From: Acidobacteriota bacterium
GTDB lineage: Bacteria; Acidobacteriota; Vicinamibacteria; Vicinamibacterales; Fen-181
Direction of reading: 5' to 3'
Assembly (NCBI GenBank): GCA_003170135.1
Contig: PMZR01000009.1
Span: 1-64,000, forward strand
DNA: 64,000 bases
The notes under the pieces: model-generated
Seen by the model: only the letters and a program-made list of their open reading frames with translations
The model's database searches: none
What the model was told of the DNA's origin: nothing
In this document: piece after piece, positions 1 to 7,567 of the stretch
Position numbering within the stretch: position 1 is the first letter of the stretch
Layout: each line of letters starts with the position of its first letter
Program-made: the position numbers and the translations under genes

Positions 1-133
1 TCTGCGTGAATCTGCGGCTGATTAAGCCTTTTACCTGCCGGGCTGGTCTATATACTGATAATCGGTACGCTGTCTTCGAGAGGGCGCGTGCCGCCCGCAC
101 ACGCGACGGATCGCTGTCATCGGGAGAACGTCC

Positions 134-973
134 ATGCAGTCACGCCACTACGCCTTCTGTTCGCTGCTGATTGTCGCCGCCCTGGTCATCGGCTGCAGCA
201 ACGGGTCGAAAGCGCCTGCGCCCACCGCCCCGTCGCCCGGAATCGTGTCCTCGTCGAGTAACGCGATCGATCTCAACACCGTGACCACCCCCGGAACGGC
301 GGGCGCCGGGACCGAGAAGCCGGTCGTCGGCACCGTCGCGCAGGCGACGGGCACCTGCCCGACGCTGACGTTCGTGCTGTCCGGTGTGACCATCAACGTC
401 ACCACCAAGACGACCTTCGAGAGCGGCACATGTGCCGACATCACGGACGGCGTCCGCGCGGGTGCCATCGGCACGAAGACCGCGAACGGTTCGATCGACG
501 CCGTGCGGGTGAAAATCGCGCCGGCATTGCCGCCGCCACCTGTCCACGTCGAGGGCATCGTCTCGGCGTTCGGCGGAAACTGCCCGGCGCTCACGTTCAC
601 GCTGTCAGGTACGACTGTGCATACGACGGACAAGACACAGTACGAAGGCGGAACGTGTGCCGACGTGAAGGAGGGCGGGCGCGCTGGGGCGGAGGGTCAG
701 AAGGACGCGGCCGGCGCAATCACGGCGGACCGGGTCAAGATTGTGCCGCCGCCGCCGCCGCACGTCGAGGGCGCCATCTCCGCGCTCGGCGGCAGCTGTC
801 CGGCGCTGACGTTCACCTTGTCCGGCACGATCGTGCACACGGCCGACAAGACCGCCTTCGAGGGTGGAACCTGCGCGGATGTGAAGGAAGGCGTCCGCGT
901 CGGAGCGGCGGGCCCGAAGGCCGCCGACGGCTCGATTGACGCCCAGGTCGTGAAGATCGCGCCTGCCAAGTGA
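134..973 (+). CDS. Lipoprotein with three DUF5666-like repeats
   Basis: A 279-residue envelope protein of unknown function. The N-terminus is a hydrophobic signal with a lipobox-like V-I-G-C ending at Cys21, so it is probably lipid-anchored. After a Ser/Pro-rich linker there are three tandem copies of a module of about 70 residues (roughly 65-130, 138-205 and 210-276). Each carries a C-P-x-L-T-F strand, a G-T-x-x-x-T turn, a G-T-C-A-D motif and a closing V-K-I strand, the pattern of DUF5666 beta-barrel domains. Pro-rich linkers (runs of four to five Pro) separate the modules. The start has GGGAG about 8 nt upstream. It stands alone, with a convergent-style spacer before the next gene. The repeated Cys pair in each module may form disulfides; that is inference. 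Confidence 0.85.
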   Translation: MQSRHYAFCSLLIVAALVIGCSNGSKAPAPTAPSPGIVSSSSNAIDLNTVTTPGTAGAGTEKPVVGTVAQATGTCPTLTFVLSGVTINVTTKTTFESGTCADITDGVRAGAIGTKTANGSIDAVRVKIAPALPPPPVHVEGIVSAFGGNCPALTFTLSGTTVHTTDKTQYEGGTCADVKEGGRAGAEGQKDAAGAITADRVKIVPPPPPHVEGAISALGGSCPALTFTLSGTIVHTADKTAFEGGTCADVKEGVRVGAAGPKAADGSIDAQVVKIAPAK

Positions 974-981
974 AGAGCCGG

Positions 982-996
982 GCAGTTGGCAGTTGG
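982..996. repeat. Short word-like intergenic direct repeat
   Basis: A direct duplication of the octamer-like word GGCAGTTG lies just after the DUF5666 gene. It is one of several low-complexity duplicated words found only between genes in this window. Confidence 0.4.
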
Positions 997-1073
997 TAAA
1001 CCGTAGTCAGCCCGTCGATGACAGGACAGGCTGGCTGCCGTCTACCTCCCGCATCCCGCCCTCCGCCTTCCGC

Positions 1074-1079
1074 TACAAT
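1074..1079 (+). promoter_or_regulatory. -10-like hexamer 6 nt before ATG (leaderless candidate)
   Basis: TACAAT ends six bases before the chosen ATG of the next gene, so transcription would begin at or next to the start codon. No Shine-Dalgarno sequence is visible there. No convincing -35 element was found. Confidence 0.35.
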
Positions 1080-1085
1080 GGCCCC

Positions 1086-2210
1086 ATGCTGTTCACCGAT
1101 CTCCCGACGCCCCAGGCCCTCGTGGACCGCACGCGGCTCGTCGCCAACATCGACCGCATGCAGAAGGAAGCCGACGCGCACGGCGTCCGCCTGAGGCCCC
1201 ACGCCAAGACCCACAAGATTCCGATGGTCGCCCGCTGGCAGGTCGACCGCGGCGCGGCGGGCATCTGTTGCGCGAAGGTCGGCGAGGCCGAAGTCTTCGC
1301 CGCCGGCGGCATCGAGGACATCCGTCTCCCGTACCCGGTCAACCCGCGCAACGCGCCGCGACTGCTCGCGCTGATGGAATCCTGCCGCGTGTCGATCATC
1401 GTCGATCATCCGGCCGTCGCCCGGGGATGGTCCGATGCGATGTGCGCGGCCGAAGTCACGCTGGATGTGCTCGTCAAGGTGGATGTCGGCAGCCACCGGT
1501 GCGGCATCGATCCCGCCGGCCCGCAGGCGCTCGAGTTCCTGCGCCTCGTCTCGGGACTTCCCGGCCTGCGGCTGCGCGGCCTGCTCAGTCATGCGGGCCA
1601 CTGCTACGGCGCCGAGTCCGAACAGGGGCTGCGGGACAACGCGCGCGAGGAGGCGGAACTGCTGGGCCGCCTGGCGGACACGGCGCGCGCCGACGGAATC
1701 CCCATCGACGAGATCAGCGTTGGCGCAACGCCGACCGCCCGGTTCAGCGTGGCCGAACCCGGCGTGACGGAAGTGCGACCCGGCACCTACGCGTACTTCG
1801 ATCGCACGCAGGTGGCGCTCGGAGCCGCGGCTCTCGAGGACTGCGCGTTCACCGTGCTCGCGATGGTTGTCAGCAAGCCCGCGCGCGATCGCATCGTGCT
1901 CGATTGCGGCAGCAAGACGCTCAGCAGCGATCAGCCGCACGGCCCCTGGCGGCCGACCGGCTACGGCGCCGTATTCGCCGACCTGGACGGGACGGCGATC
2001 GCCACCGACCTCGAAATCGCGCGCCTGTCCGAGGAGCATGCGGTCGTGACGGCGACCTCGGGATCGACGCCGCTCGAACCGGGCGATCTCGTGCGCGTGC
2101 TCCCCAATCACGTGTGCCCCGTGTCGAACCTGGTCGATTGCGTGCGGCTCGTCGAGGGCCGCGAGATCGTGGACACGCTGGCGGTGGCGGCACGAGGAAA
2201 GATCGCGTGA
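1086..2210 (+). CDS. PLP-dependent D-threonine aldolase / D-serine dehydratase-like enzyme
   Basis: A 374-residue fold-type III PLP enzyme. The N-terminal alanine-racemase-like TIM barrel starts with L-x-T-P-x-A-L-V-D. The motif R-P-H-A-K-T-H-K gives Lys41 as the expected Schiff-base lysine. Near the C-terminus H342-V-C344 matches the His-x-Cys metal site of D-serine dehydratase and D-threonine aldolase. The family cleaves D-3-hydroxy amino acids to glycine plus aldehyde, or deaminates D-serine; which applies here cannot be told. An upstream in-frame extension exists, but M-L-F-T-D-L fits the family N-terminus and has a -10-like box just ahead. Its TGA overlaps the GTG start of the following gene by four bases, implying translational coupling. 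Confidence 0.85.
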   Translation: MLFTDLPTPQALVDRTRLVANIDRMQKEADAHGVRLRPHAKTHKIPMVARWQVDRGAAGICCAKVGEAEVFAAGGIEDIRLPYPVNPRNAPRLLALMESCRVSIIVDHPAVARGWSDAMCAAEVTLDVLVKVDVGSHRCGIDPAGPQALEFLRLVSGLPGLRLRGLLSHAGHCYGAESEQGLRDNAREEAELLGRLADTARADGIPIDEISVGATPTARFSVAEPGVTEVRPGTYAYFDRTQVALGAAALEDCAFTVLAMVVSKPARDRIVLDCGSKTLSSDQPHGPWRPTGYGAVFADLDGTAIATDLEIARLSEEHAVVTATSGSTPLEPGDLVRVLPNHVCPVSNLVDCVRLVEGREIVDTLAVAARGKIA

Positions 2211-3937
2211 GCCGGACCGCCCCGACGGCGGCCACGACTGGTGTGCTCCGGCGACTGGTGGATCTGAGGCTCACCTACGGTCCCGGCGTCGCCGCCGCCA
2301 GGCTGCCACTGCTCGGCGCGCTCGAGCGCGGCCGTCTGAGGTCCGCCGCCGACGTTCGGCAACTCCACGAGATCCTCTCCTTCCTCTACGCCTATCCGGA
2401 CGATGCGGCGGTCTTTGCGCAGGTGGAGCGGATGCTTCGCGCATTCGATGCGCGGTCCGACCTCAGGCGTCATCGGCGTGCGCTCACCGACAGCGGCATT
2501 GCCGGCACCGACATCGTCCACCCGTTCCTGGGATCGACGGCGCGGTGGCTCGCGGCGCGATGGGGCGACAACCTGACGATCGAGTGGCGCGAGATCGAAC
2601 GCGTCGGCCTGCTGGAAGGGCGCCTGCCGCATTTCGCGCTGTGGGCGGAGCGTCCGGTGTTCGACGAGCCGCCGCTCGCGTCGCGCGCCTGGCTCGAGCG
2701 CATCCGCGGCACCGACACGGACGCGGCGTTCGTCATTCGCCGCAGCGCCGCGCTCGCCGGTCCGGACCTGGTGCGGGACCACGTGTACGACGAACTGGGC
2801 CTGACCGTGCGCCTCGCGGCCGGCCCGGGCACGCCGAACCGCACCGGCGCGCGGGTCCCGGGCCGTGCAGTCGAAGCGCAGGCCCGGCCGCTCCGCCGCG
2901 GGCGGCCGGACCTGGCGAACGACATCCTGGTGCCGCCCGAACGTATCGTGGCAATCGATTCCCGCCGCGCGCGATCGCTCATCGATCTCGCGCGCGAGGC
3001 GATGGTGACGCACGGCCGCGACCTCTACACCTTCGCGGCCGCTGAACCGCGCGACGTGCGGGTCGTCGATTGCGGCCACGGCCTGGAGTTCGCGTGCATC
3101 GGCGTCGTCCCCGGGCAGCGGCTGCTGCTGGACGCGGTGTACGGGTTCCTCACGCTGCAAAACGGCGTGCCCATCGGGTACGCGCTGGCGGGTGTGCTCT
3201 GGCGCTCGGCCGAAGTCGCCTACAACATTTTTGACACCTATCGCGGCGCCGAGGCCGCCTGGATCTACGGCCGGCTGCTCGCCACGATTGCGGCGCTGTT
3301 CCCGGTTGACGCGTTCACGATCGATCCGTTCCAGCTCGGGCACGGCAACGACGAAGGACTCGAGTCGGGCGCGTGGTGGTTCTACTACAAGCTCGGCTTT
3401 CGACCGCGAGACAGGGCGGCGGCCGCGCTCGCCCGCGAGGAAGCGGACAAGGTCCGGCGACATCCGGCGTACCGCACCACCCAGGCCACGCTGAAGCAGC
3501 TCGTGCAGGCGAACCTGTTCCTGCACGTCGGGCCCGAACGGCGCGACGTGCTGGGCGACATCCCCGTGGACGCCATCGGCCTGAAGGTCACCGGGTACGT
3601 GGTTGCGCGCTTCGGATCCGATCGCGAGCGGGCCACTCGCGTGCTCGCCGATGAGGCGGCCGATCGCCTGGGCGCGAACGACTGGCACCGGTTCCCGGCC
3701 GCCGAACGCCTGTTCTGGGAGCGGTGGGCGCCGCTGGTCGCGCTGCTGCCTGGTCTGGACCGGTGGCCCGCCGCCGACAAGCGGGCGCTGGTCGCGACCA
3801 TCCGGGCCAAGGGCGGCCTTCGCGAATCCGATTTCGTGGCGCGCTTCGACGCGCATCGCCGCCTGGCCGCCGGAATGGTCGCACTCGCTCGCGGGGCCGG
3901 TCTGCCCACGCCTGCACTCCCGGCCAGGTCCCGCTGA
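2207..3937 (+). CDS. Conserved-looking hypothetical protein, possible acyltransferase-like C-terminal half
   Basis: A 576-residue protein that I do not recognise. It starts at a GTG inside the GTGA overlap with the preceding PLP enzyme, so the two are probably co-translated. It is Arg- and Ala-rich, with no signal peptide and no clear membrane segment. The middle carries V-D-C-G-H-G-L-E and a stretch around nt 3120-3420 (Y-G-F-L-T-L-Q-N-G-V-P-I-G-Y, then G-H-G-N-D-E-G, then W-W-F-Y-Y-K-L-G-F-R-P). This resembles the final strand and helix of GNAT acetyltransferases, where Y-x-K-L-G-F is common. The N-terminal 200 residues are alpha-helical in character. The link to D-amino acid metabolism is inferred only from coupling. 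The coding call is firm; the function is open. Confidence 0.7.
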   Translation: MSRTAPTAATTGVLRRLVDLRLTYGPGVAAARLPLLGALERGRLRSAADVRQLHEILSFLYAYPDDAAVFAQVERMLRAFDARSDLRRHRRALTDSGIAGTDIVHPFLGSTARWLAARWGDNLTIEWREIERVGLLEGRLPHFALWAERPVFDEPPLASRAWLERIRGTDTDAAFVIRRSAALAGPDLVRDHVYDELGLTVRLAAGPGTPNRTGARVPGRAVEAQARPLRRGRPDLANDILVPPERIVAIDSRRARSLIDLAREAMVTHGRDLYTFAAAEPRDVRVVDCGHGLEFACIGVVPGQRLLLDAVYGFLTLQNGVPIGYALAGVLWRSAEVAYNIFDTYRGAEAAWIYGRLLATIAALFPVDAFTIDPFQLGHGNDEGLESGAWWFYYKLGFRPRDRAAAALAREEADKVRRHPAYRTTQATLKQLVQANLFLHVGPERRDVLGDIPVDAIGLKVTGYVVARFGSDRERATRVLADEAADRLGANDWHRFPAAERLFWERWAPLVALLPGLDRWPAADKRALVATIRAKGGLRESDFVARFDAHRRLAAGMVALARGAGLPTPALPARSR

Positions 3938-3978
3938 CCGGCTTTTTCCCGACGCGAACCAGTCGGAACGGTTCAGGG

Positions 3979-3984
3979 TATAAT
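3979..3984 (+). promoter_or_regulatory. Consensus -10 hexamer TATAAT
   Basis: A perfect TATAAT lies in the 578-base stretch between the hypothetical gene and the porin gene. No good -35 hexamer is visible at 16-18 nt. It could drive the small uncertain ORF at 4044 or a long leader of the porin-ammonium transporter pair. Confidence 0.35.
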
Positions 3985-4043
3985 CCGCGCCTGCCGGTCG
4001 CGGTTCCGACGCTGCGGGACCAGCGGCTGAGGTCGAAGCGCCG

Positions 4044-4766
4044 ATGTCACGGCGCCCGAAACCCGTGGCGATGTACGCGGAGTGCGCGGTGGAAGAGGCG
4101 ACCGCCCGAATCGAACCGCTGCGCGTGTCCAGGCCGGGCACGCCCGACGCTCACCTGCGCGCACTGGCCTTTTGTGCGGTGATGCTCGGCGTGTTTGGCT
4201 TCGCCTGGCCATACTCGGAAGCGGCGATCGACGCGTCGGCGCGGCACCGGGCCCCGGCGCTGGTCATCGCGGCCGTCCCCGCGCCGCGGGCGCCGGCGCC
4301 TGCTCCTTTGCACCGTAACCTGTTCGACCTGGCAGGCCTGAGCGATCGCTTCGCCCTGGATCCATCCACTCTCCTGCTCCGCCGGCGGTTCCCCCGACAT
4401 CCCGACTCGCACGCCTCGCGTGGCGTCGCATTCATGTCGCAGGATGTGGCCTGTTCGCCCCGCCATCTTGCCTGGCATGTCATTCCCGTCGAGCCCCTGT
4501 TCATAGGAGCCGCTCATGATTCCGCTCTGGCCCCCAGGGGCCCTCCGCGTGTTTCTTTGTGGACTGATGCTCGCCTGCAGCCTGTTCGTCCCGTCGCGAG
4601 CCGCCGCCCAGGACCCACCCGCTCCGCCTTCGACCCCGCCAGATGCCGGCGATCAGGCCTTCGCGCCCTGGTACCGCGAACTGTCGTTCAACGCGTTCCT
4701 CTCGATTGCCTATTCCTACAACCTCAACGCCCCGGCGTCCCGAACGAACCAGTTCCGCGTCTTTGA
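4044..4766 (+). CDS. Doubtful ORF in the spacer before the porin gene
   Basis: An open frame of 240 codons fills most of the spacer upstream of the porin gene. In favour: a TATAAT box lies 60 nt ahead, GAGG lies about 11 nt before the ATG, and there is one hydrophobic segment near residues 34-52. Against: its last 250 bases overlap the well-supported porin gene in another frame, the second half is Arg/Pro-rich as expected of a shadow frame in GC-rich DNA, and no family is recognisable. If real, the product would be a small single-pass membrane protein. I see nothing else in this spacer. Confidence 0.2.
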   Translation: MSRRPKPVAMYAECAVEEATARIEPLRVSRPGTPDAHLRALAFCAVMLGVFGFAWPYSEAAIDASARHRAPALVIAAVPAPRAPAPAPLHRNLFDLAGLSDRFALDPSTLLLRRRFPRHPDSHASRGVAFMSQDVACSPRHLAWHVIPVEPLFIGAAHDSALAPRGPPRVSLWTDARLQPVRPVASRRPGPTRSAFDPARCRRSGLRALVPRTVVQRVPLDCLFLQPQRPGVPNEPVPRL

Positions 4767-5703
4767 CTTCGACGATCGCAGCTTCAAGCTCGATGCGGCC
4801 GAACTCGTCGTCCAGAAGCCGGTGACGAAGGCCGGCGAGGTGGGATTCCGCGTGGACGCGATGGTCGGGGCGTCCATTCCCCGCATCGCGGCCTCTGCCG
4901 GGCTCTTCCGCGACAGCACGGGCAAGGCCCAGGACTACGACATCCACCAGGCGCTGGTCAGCTACATCGTGCCGGTCGGGCGGGGCCTGCGCGTGGACGC
5001 CGGCAAGTTCGTGACGCACTTCGCCTACGAGGTCATCGAGGGCTACGACAACTACAACGACAACTACTCGCGGTCGTTTCTCTTCGGCTACGCGGTGCCG
5101 TTCACGCACACCGGCGTGAAGGCGAGCTACCCGTTCAGCGATCGCGTGTCCGGCGCCCTGCTCGTCGTGAACGGGTGGGACAACGTCGTCGACAACAACG
5201 CCGCGCTGTCTTTCGGCGCGCAGATGACCGTCGTCGTCGATCCGCGCGTGACGATCGTCGGCAACTACATGGGCGGACCGGAGCGGGACGGCGACACGCA
5301 GGACTCGCGGCACCTCTACGATGTCTGCGCGACCTGGAAGCTCACCGATCGCGTCACCGCGGCCCTGAACGCCAACCACGGGCGCGAGGCGAACGAGCCG
5401 TTCCCGGACGGCCCGGCCATCGCCACGTGGAGCGCCGTCGCCGCCTACGGGCGCTACACGGTGACGCCCCGATTCGGACTCGTCGTTCGCGCCGAACGCT
5501 TCGCGGATCCGCAGGGCGTGCGGACCGGCGTCGCGCAACGTCTCACCGGCGTCACGCTCACGCCGGAACTCAAGCCCGCGCCGCACTTCGTCGTGCGCGC
5601 CGACATCCGGATGGATCGTTCGGACGCCAGCGTCTTCGAGACCTCGACCGGATTTGCCCGGCACCAGACCACCGTCGCTTTCAACACGCTCTACTTCTTC
5701 TAG
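4516..5703 (+). CDS. Outer-membrane beta-barrel porin (OmpL-like, BBP2 type)
   Basis: A 395-residue secreted protein. A signal peptide of about 33 residues ends near S-R-A-A-A-Q. The mature part begins with W-Y-R-E-L-S-F-N-A-F-L-S-I-A-Y-S-Y-N-L, typical of the putative beta-barrel porin-2 family. It continues as alternating amphipathic strands and ends in F-N-T-L-Y-F-F, a barrel-like C-terminus with terminal Phe. GGAG sits nine bases before the ATG. The stop is followed after nine bases by the ammonium transporter, so the two form an operon. The pairing suggests a role in passing small solutes to the Amt channel, but the family has no proven substrate. It could equally be a general porin. Confidence 0.8.
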   Translation: MIPLWPPGALRVFLCGLMLACSLFVPSRAAAQDPPAPPSTPPDAGDQAFAPWYRELSFNAFLSIAYSYNLNAPASRTNQFRVFDFDDRSFKLDAAELVVQKPVTKAGEVGFRVDAMVGASIPRIAASAGLFRDSTGKAQDYDIHQALVSYIVPVGRGLRVDAGKFVTHFAYEVIEGYDNYNDNYSRSFLFGYAVPFTHTGVKASYPFSDRVSGALLVVNGWDNVVDNNAALSFGAQMTVVVDPRVTIVGNYMGGPERDGDTQDSRHLYDVCATWKLTDRVTAALNANHGREANEPFPDGPAIATWSAVAAYGRYTVTPRFGLVVRAERFADPQGVRTGVAQRLTGVTLTPELKPAPHFVVRADIRMDRSDASVFETSTGFARHQTTVAFNTLYFF

Positions 5704-5712
5704 GGAGGATCC

Positions 5713-6951
5713 ATGCACTGGGATACCGGAAACATCGCCTTCATGCTCGTGTCGACGAGCCTCGTCATGCTGATGACGCCCGGCCTGGCGTTCTTCTACG
5801 GCGGCCTGGTGGGCCGCAAGAATGTCCTCGCGATCATGATCCAGAGTTTCGTGTCGATGGGCGTCACGACCGTCCTCTGGGCGCTCTGCGGCTACTCGCT
5901 CTGTTTCAGCGGGAGCTACGGCAATGCCGCGAATCCCGACTTCTTCGGCATCATCGGCAACCTCCACCACGCGTTCTTCATGAACCTCGGCCCGACGACC
6001 GAGTTCCCGGCGTCGCCGACGCTGCCGCTCATCGTCTTCGTGGCCTACCAGATGATGTTCGCGCAGATCACGCCCGCGCTCATCACCGGGGCGTTCGCCA
6101 ACCGCGTGCGGTTCAAGGCGTACCTGGTGTTCCTGGTGTGCTGGCTGCTGTTCGTGTACTTCCCGTTCTGCCACATGGTATGGGGCGGCGGGATCCTGCA
6201 GAAAAGCGGCGTCCTCGACTTCGCCGGCGGCATCGTCGTCCACTGCATCGCGGGATTTGCGGCGCTGGCCTGCGTCTTCTTCGTCGGTCGCCGGAAGGTC
6301 CAGGATGCCGGGCCGCACAGCATCCCGCTGGTGGCGCTCGGCACCGGCCTGCTGTGGTTCGGCTGGTACGGCTTCAACGCGGGCAGCGAGTTGAAGGTGG
6401 ACCCGGTCACCTCGCTCGCCTTCCTCAACACCGACGTGGCTGCGTCGTTTGCCGCCATCACCTGGCTGGTGCTCGCGTGGATCATCGAGAAGAAGCCGAA
6501 GTTCGTGGGGCTGCTCACCGGGTCGATCGCCGGCCTGGCCGCGGTGACGCCCGCGGCGGGTTACGTGAGCACCGGCACCGCGATTCTCATCGGGGTCGTG
6601 TCGAGCGTGGTCTGTTACTACGCGATCTGGCTGAAGAACCATCTCGACTGGGACGATGCCCTCGACGTGTGGGGCGTGCACGGCGTGGGCGGCGTCGTCG
6701 GCGTGATCTGCCTGGGGCTGTTCGCCTACAAGGTGGTCAACCCGGACGGCGGCGCGGATGGCCTGCTCCACGGCGACGCGACGTTCTTCCTGAAGGAGAT
6801 GGGCGCGGTCATCGGCGCGGCGCTCTACGCCTTCGTCTTCACCTACGTGATGCTCGTGGTGATCAACAAGTTCACGCCGGTGAAGGTGAGCCAGGCGGAA
6901 CAGGAAGTCGGTCTCGACGAGTTCGAGCACGGCGAGCACGCCTACGAGTGA
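5713..6951 (+). CDS. amt: Ammonium transporter, Amt family
   Basis: A 412-residue inner-membrane channel with about eleven hydrophobic segments and the length usual for Amt/Mep/Rh proteins. It conducts ammonia/ammonium into the cytoplasm. Visible signatures are F-F-Y-G-G-L-V-G-R-K-N near residue 30, the first twin-His in V-V-H-C-I-A-G (His177) and the second in V-H-G-V-G-G (His323), plus the F-G-W-Y-G-F-N-x-G-S helix. A strong GGGAGGA precedes the ATG. No glnK follows, unlike many amt loci. The C-terminal tail is acidic (E-V-G-L-D-E-F-E-H-G-E-H) and shorter than the usual GlnK-responsive tail, so PII control may differ; that is inference. The gene is followed by a strong hairpin. Confidence 0.95.
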   Translation: MHWDTGNIAFMLVSTSLVMLMTPGLAFFYGGLVGRKNVLAIMIQSFVSMGVTTVLWALCGYSLCFSGSYGNAANPDFFGIIGNLHHAFFMNLGPTTEFPASPTLPLIVFVAYQMMFAQITPALITGAFANRVRFKAYLVFLVCWLLFVYFPFCHMVWGGGILQKSGVLDFAGGIVVHCIAGFAALACVFFVGRRKVQDAGPHSIPLVALGTGLLWFGWYGFNAGSELKVDPVTSLAFLNTDVAASFAAITWLVLAWIIEKKPKFVGLLTGSIAGLAAVTPAAGYVSTGTAILIGVVSSVVCYYAIWLKNHLDWDDALDVWGVHGVGGVVGVICLGLFAYKVVNPDGGADGLLHGDATFFLKEMGAVIGAALYAFVFTYVMLVVINKFTPVKVSQAEQEVGLDEFEHGEHAYE

Positions 6952-6962
6952 CGCCGCGGGTT

Positions 6963-6990
6963 GCCGGGGCACGGCACGCCGTGCCCCGGC
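6963..6990 (+). terminator. GC-rich perfect hairpin after amt
   Basis: Arms of 13 bases (GCCGGGGCACGGC and its exact complement) are separated by AC, twelve bases after the amt stop. No T-run follows, so it is either a processing/stability stem or a factor-assisted terminator. Confidence 0.45.
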
Positions 6991-7029
6991 GCGCCCGTAC
7001 GGCCGTCCCGTGTTAGCATTCACCCCGTC

Positions 7030-7452
7030 ATGCCAGTCAACCCTGACGGGAGCAGCGGGGGGCCCGGCAAGCGGGAGATCGCCGGACTCCTGGGCAAAGC
7101 CGGTGCGCTGTGGACGGGACTCCACGGCGACCTCGCCTCGCGGTTCGGACCGCTCGACCAGAAGTGGAGCTTCTCGCGCAAGACGAACCACTGGGCGCTG
7201 CAGCTCAAGGAACCGAAGAAGAAGAGGACGGTCGTCTACCTGATCCCGCTCCAGGGCTGTTTCCAGGCGGCCTTTGCGCTCGGTGAGAAGGCGTGCGGCG
7301 CCGCGCGCTCGAGCACGCTGCCCGCGTCGGTGCTCGACATCATCGAACGCGCGCCCAGGTACGCCGAAGGCCGCGGCGTGCGGCTGGACGTGCGGACCAG
7401 GAAGGACATCGAGAACGTGACGGCGCTCGCGGCCATCAAGATGGCAAACTGA
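7030..7452 (+). CDS. DUF3788 family protein
   Basis: A 140-residue cytoplasmic protein of unknown function. The pattern W-x-L-Q-L-K-x-x-x-K-K-R-T-V-V-Y-L-I-P, then Q-G-C-F-Q-A-A-F-A-L-G-E-K-A, then Y-A-E-G-R-G-V-R-L-D-V and the closing A-I-K matches the DUF3788 domain over nearly its full length. This Met was chosen because the upstream in-frame codons overlap the hairpin after amt and are Pro/Gly-rich. A TAGCAT box ends ten bases before the ATG and there is no Shine-Dalgarno. It stands alone between amt and the tricorn protease gene. Confidence 0.75.
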   Translation: MPVNPDGSSGGPGKREIAGLLGKAGALWTGLHGDLASRFGPLDQKWSFSRKTNHWALQLKEPKKKRTVVYLIPLQGCFQAAFALGEKACGAARSSTLPASVLDIIERAPRYAEGRGVRLDVRTRKDIENVTALAAIKMAN

Positions 7453-7470
7453 CACCGCGCGATCGCGAAG

Positions 7471-7502
7471 ACCAACGACCAACGACCCCGACCAACGACC
7501 AG
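7471..7502. repeat. Tandem word repeat (ACCAACGACC)
   Basis: Three near-exact copies of ACCAACGACC or its core lie between the DUF3788 gene and the tricorn protease gene. They are non-coding and belong to the set of intergenic low-complexity words in this window. Confidence 0.5.
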
Positions 7503-7567
7503 CGCTTGCCAACCCCTGGCGCCCGTGACACTATCTGCCTGCCTTTTCCCACCTTCCGGAGGTTCCA

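Noticed and set aside
2108-4141. A 677-codon minus-strand frame opposite the unknown 576-residue protein
   Set aside because: Considered because that protein is unassigned, but the plus frame has GTGA coupling and GNAT-like residues while the minus frame has only shadow composition.
4501-7512. A 1003-codon open frame on the minus strand antisense to the porin and amt genes
   Set aside because: Arg/His/Val-rich translation with no recognisable motif; it is the shadow of two well-supported plus-strand genes in high-GC DNA.
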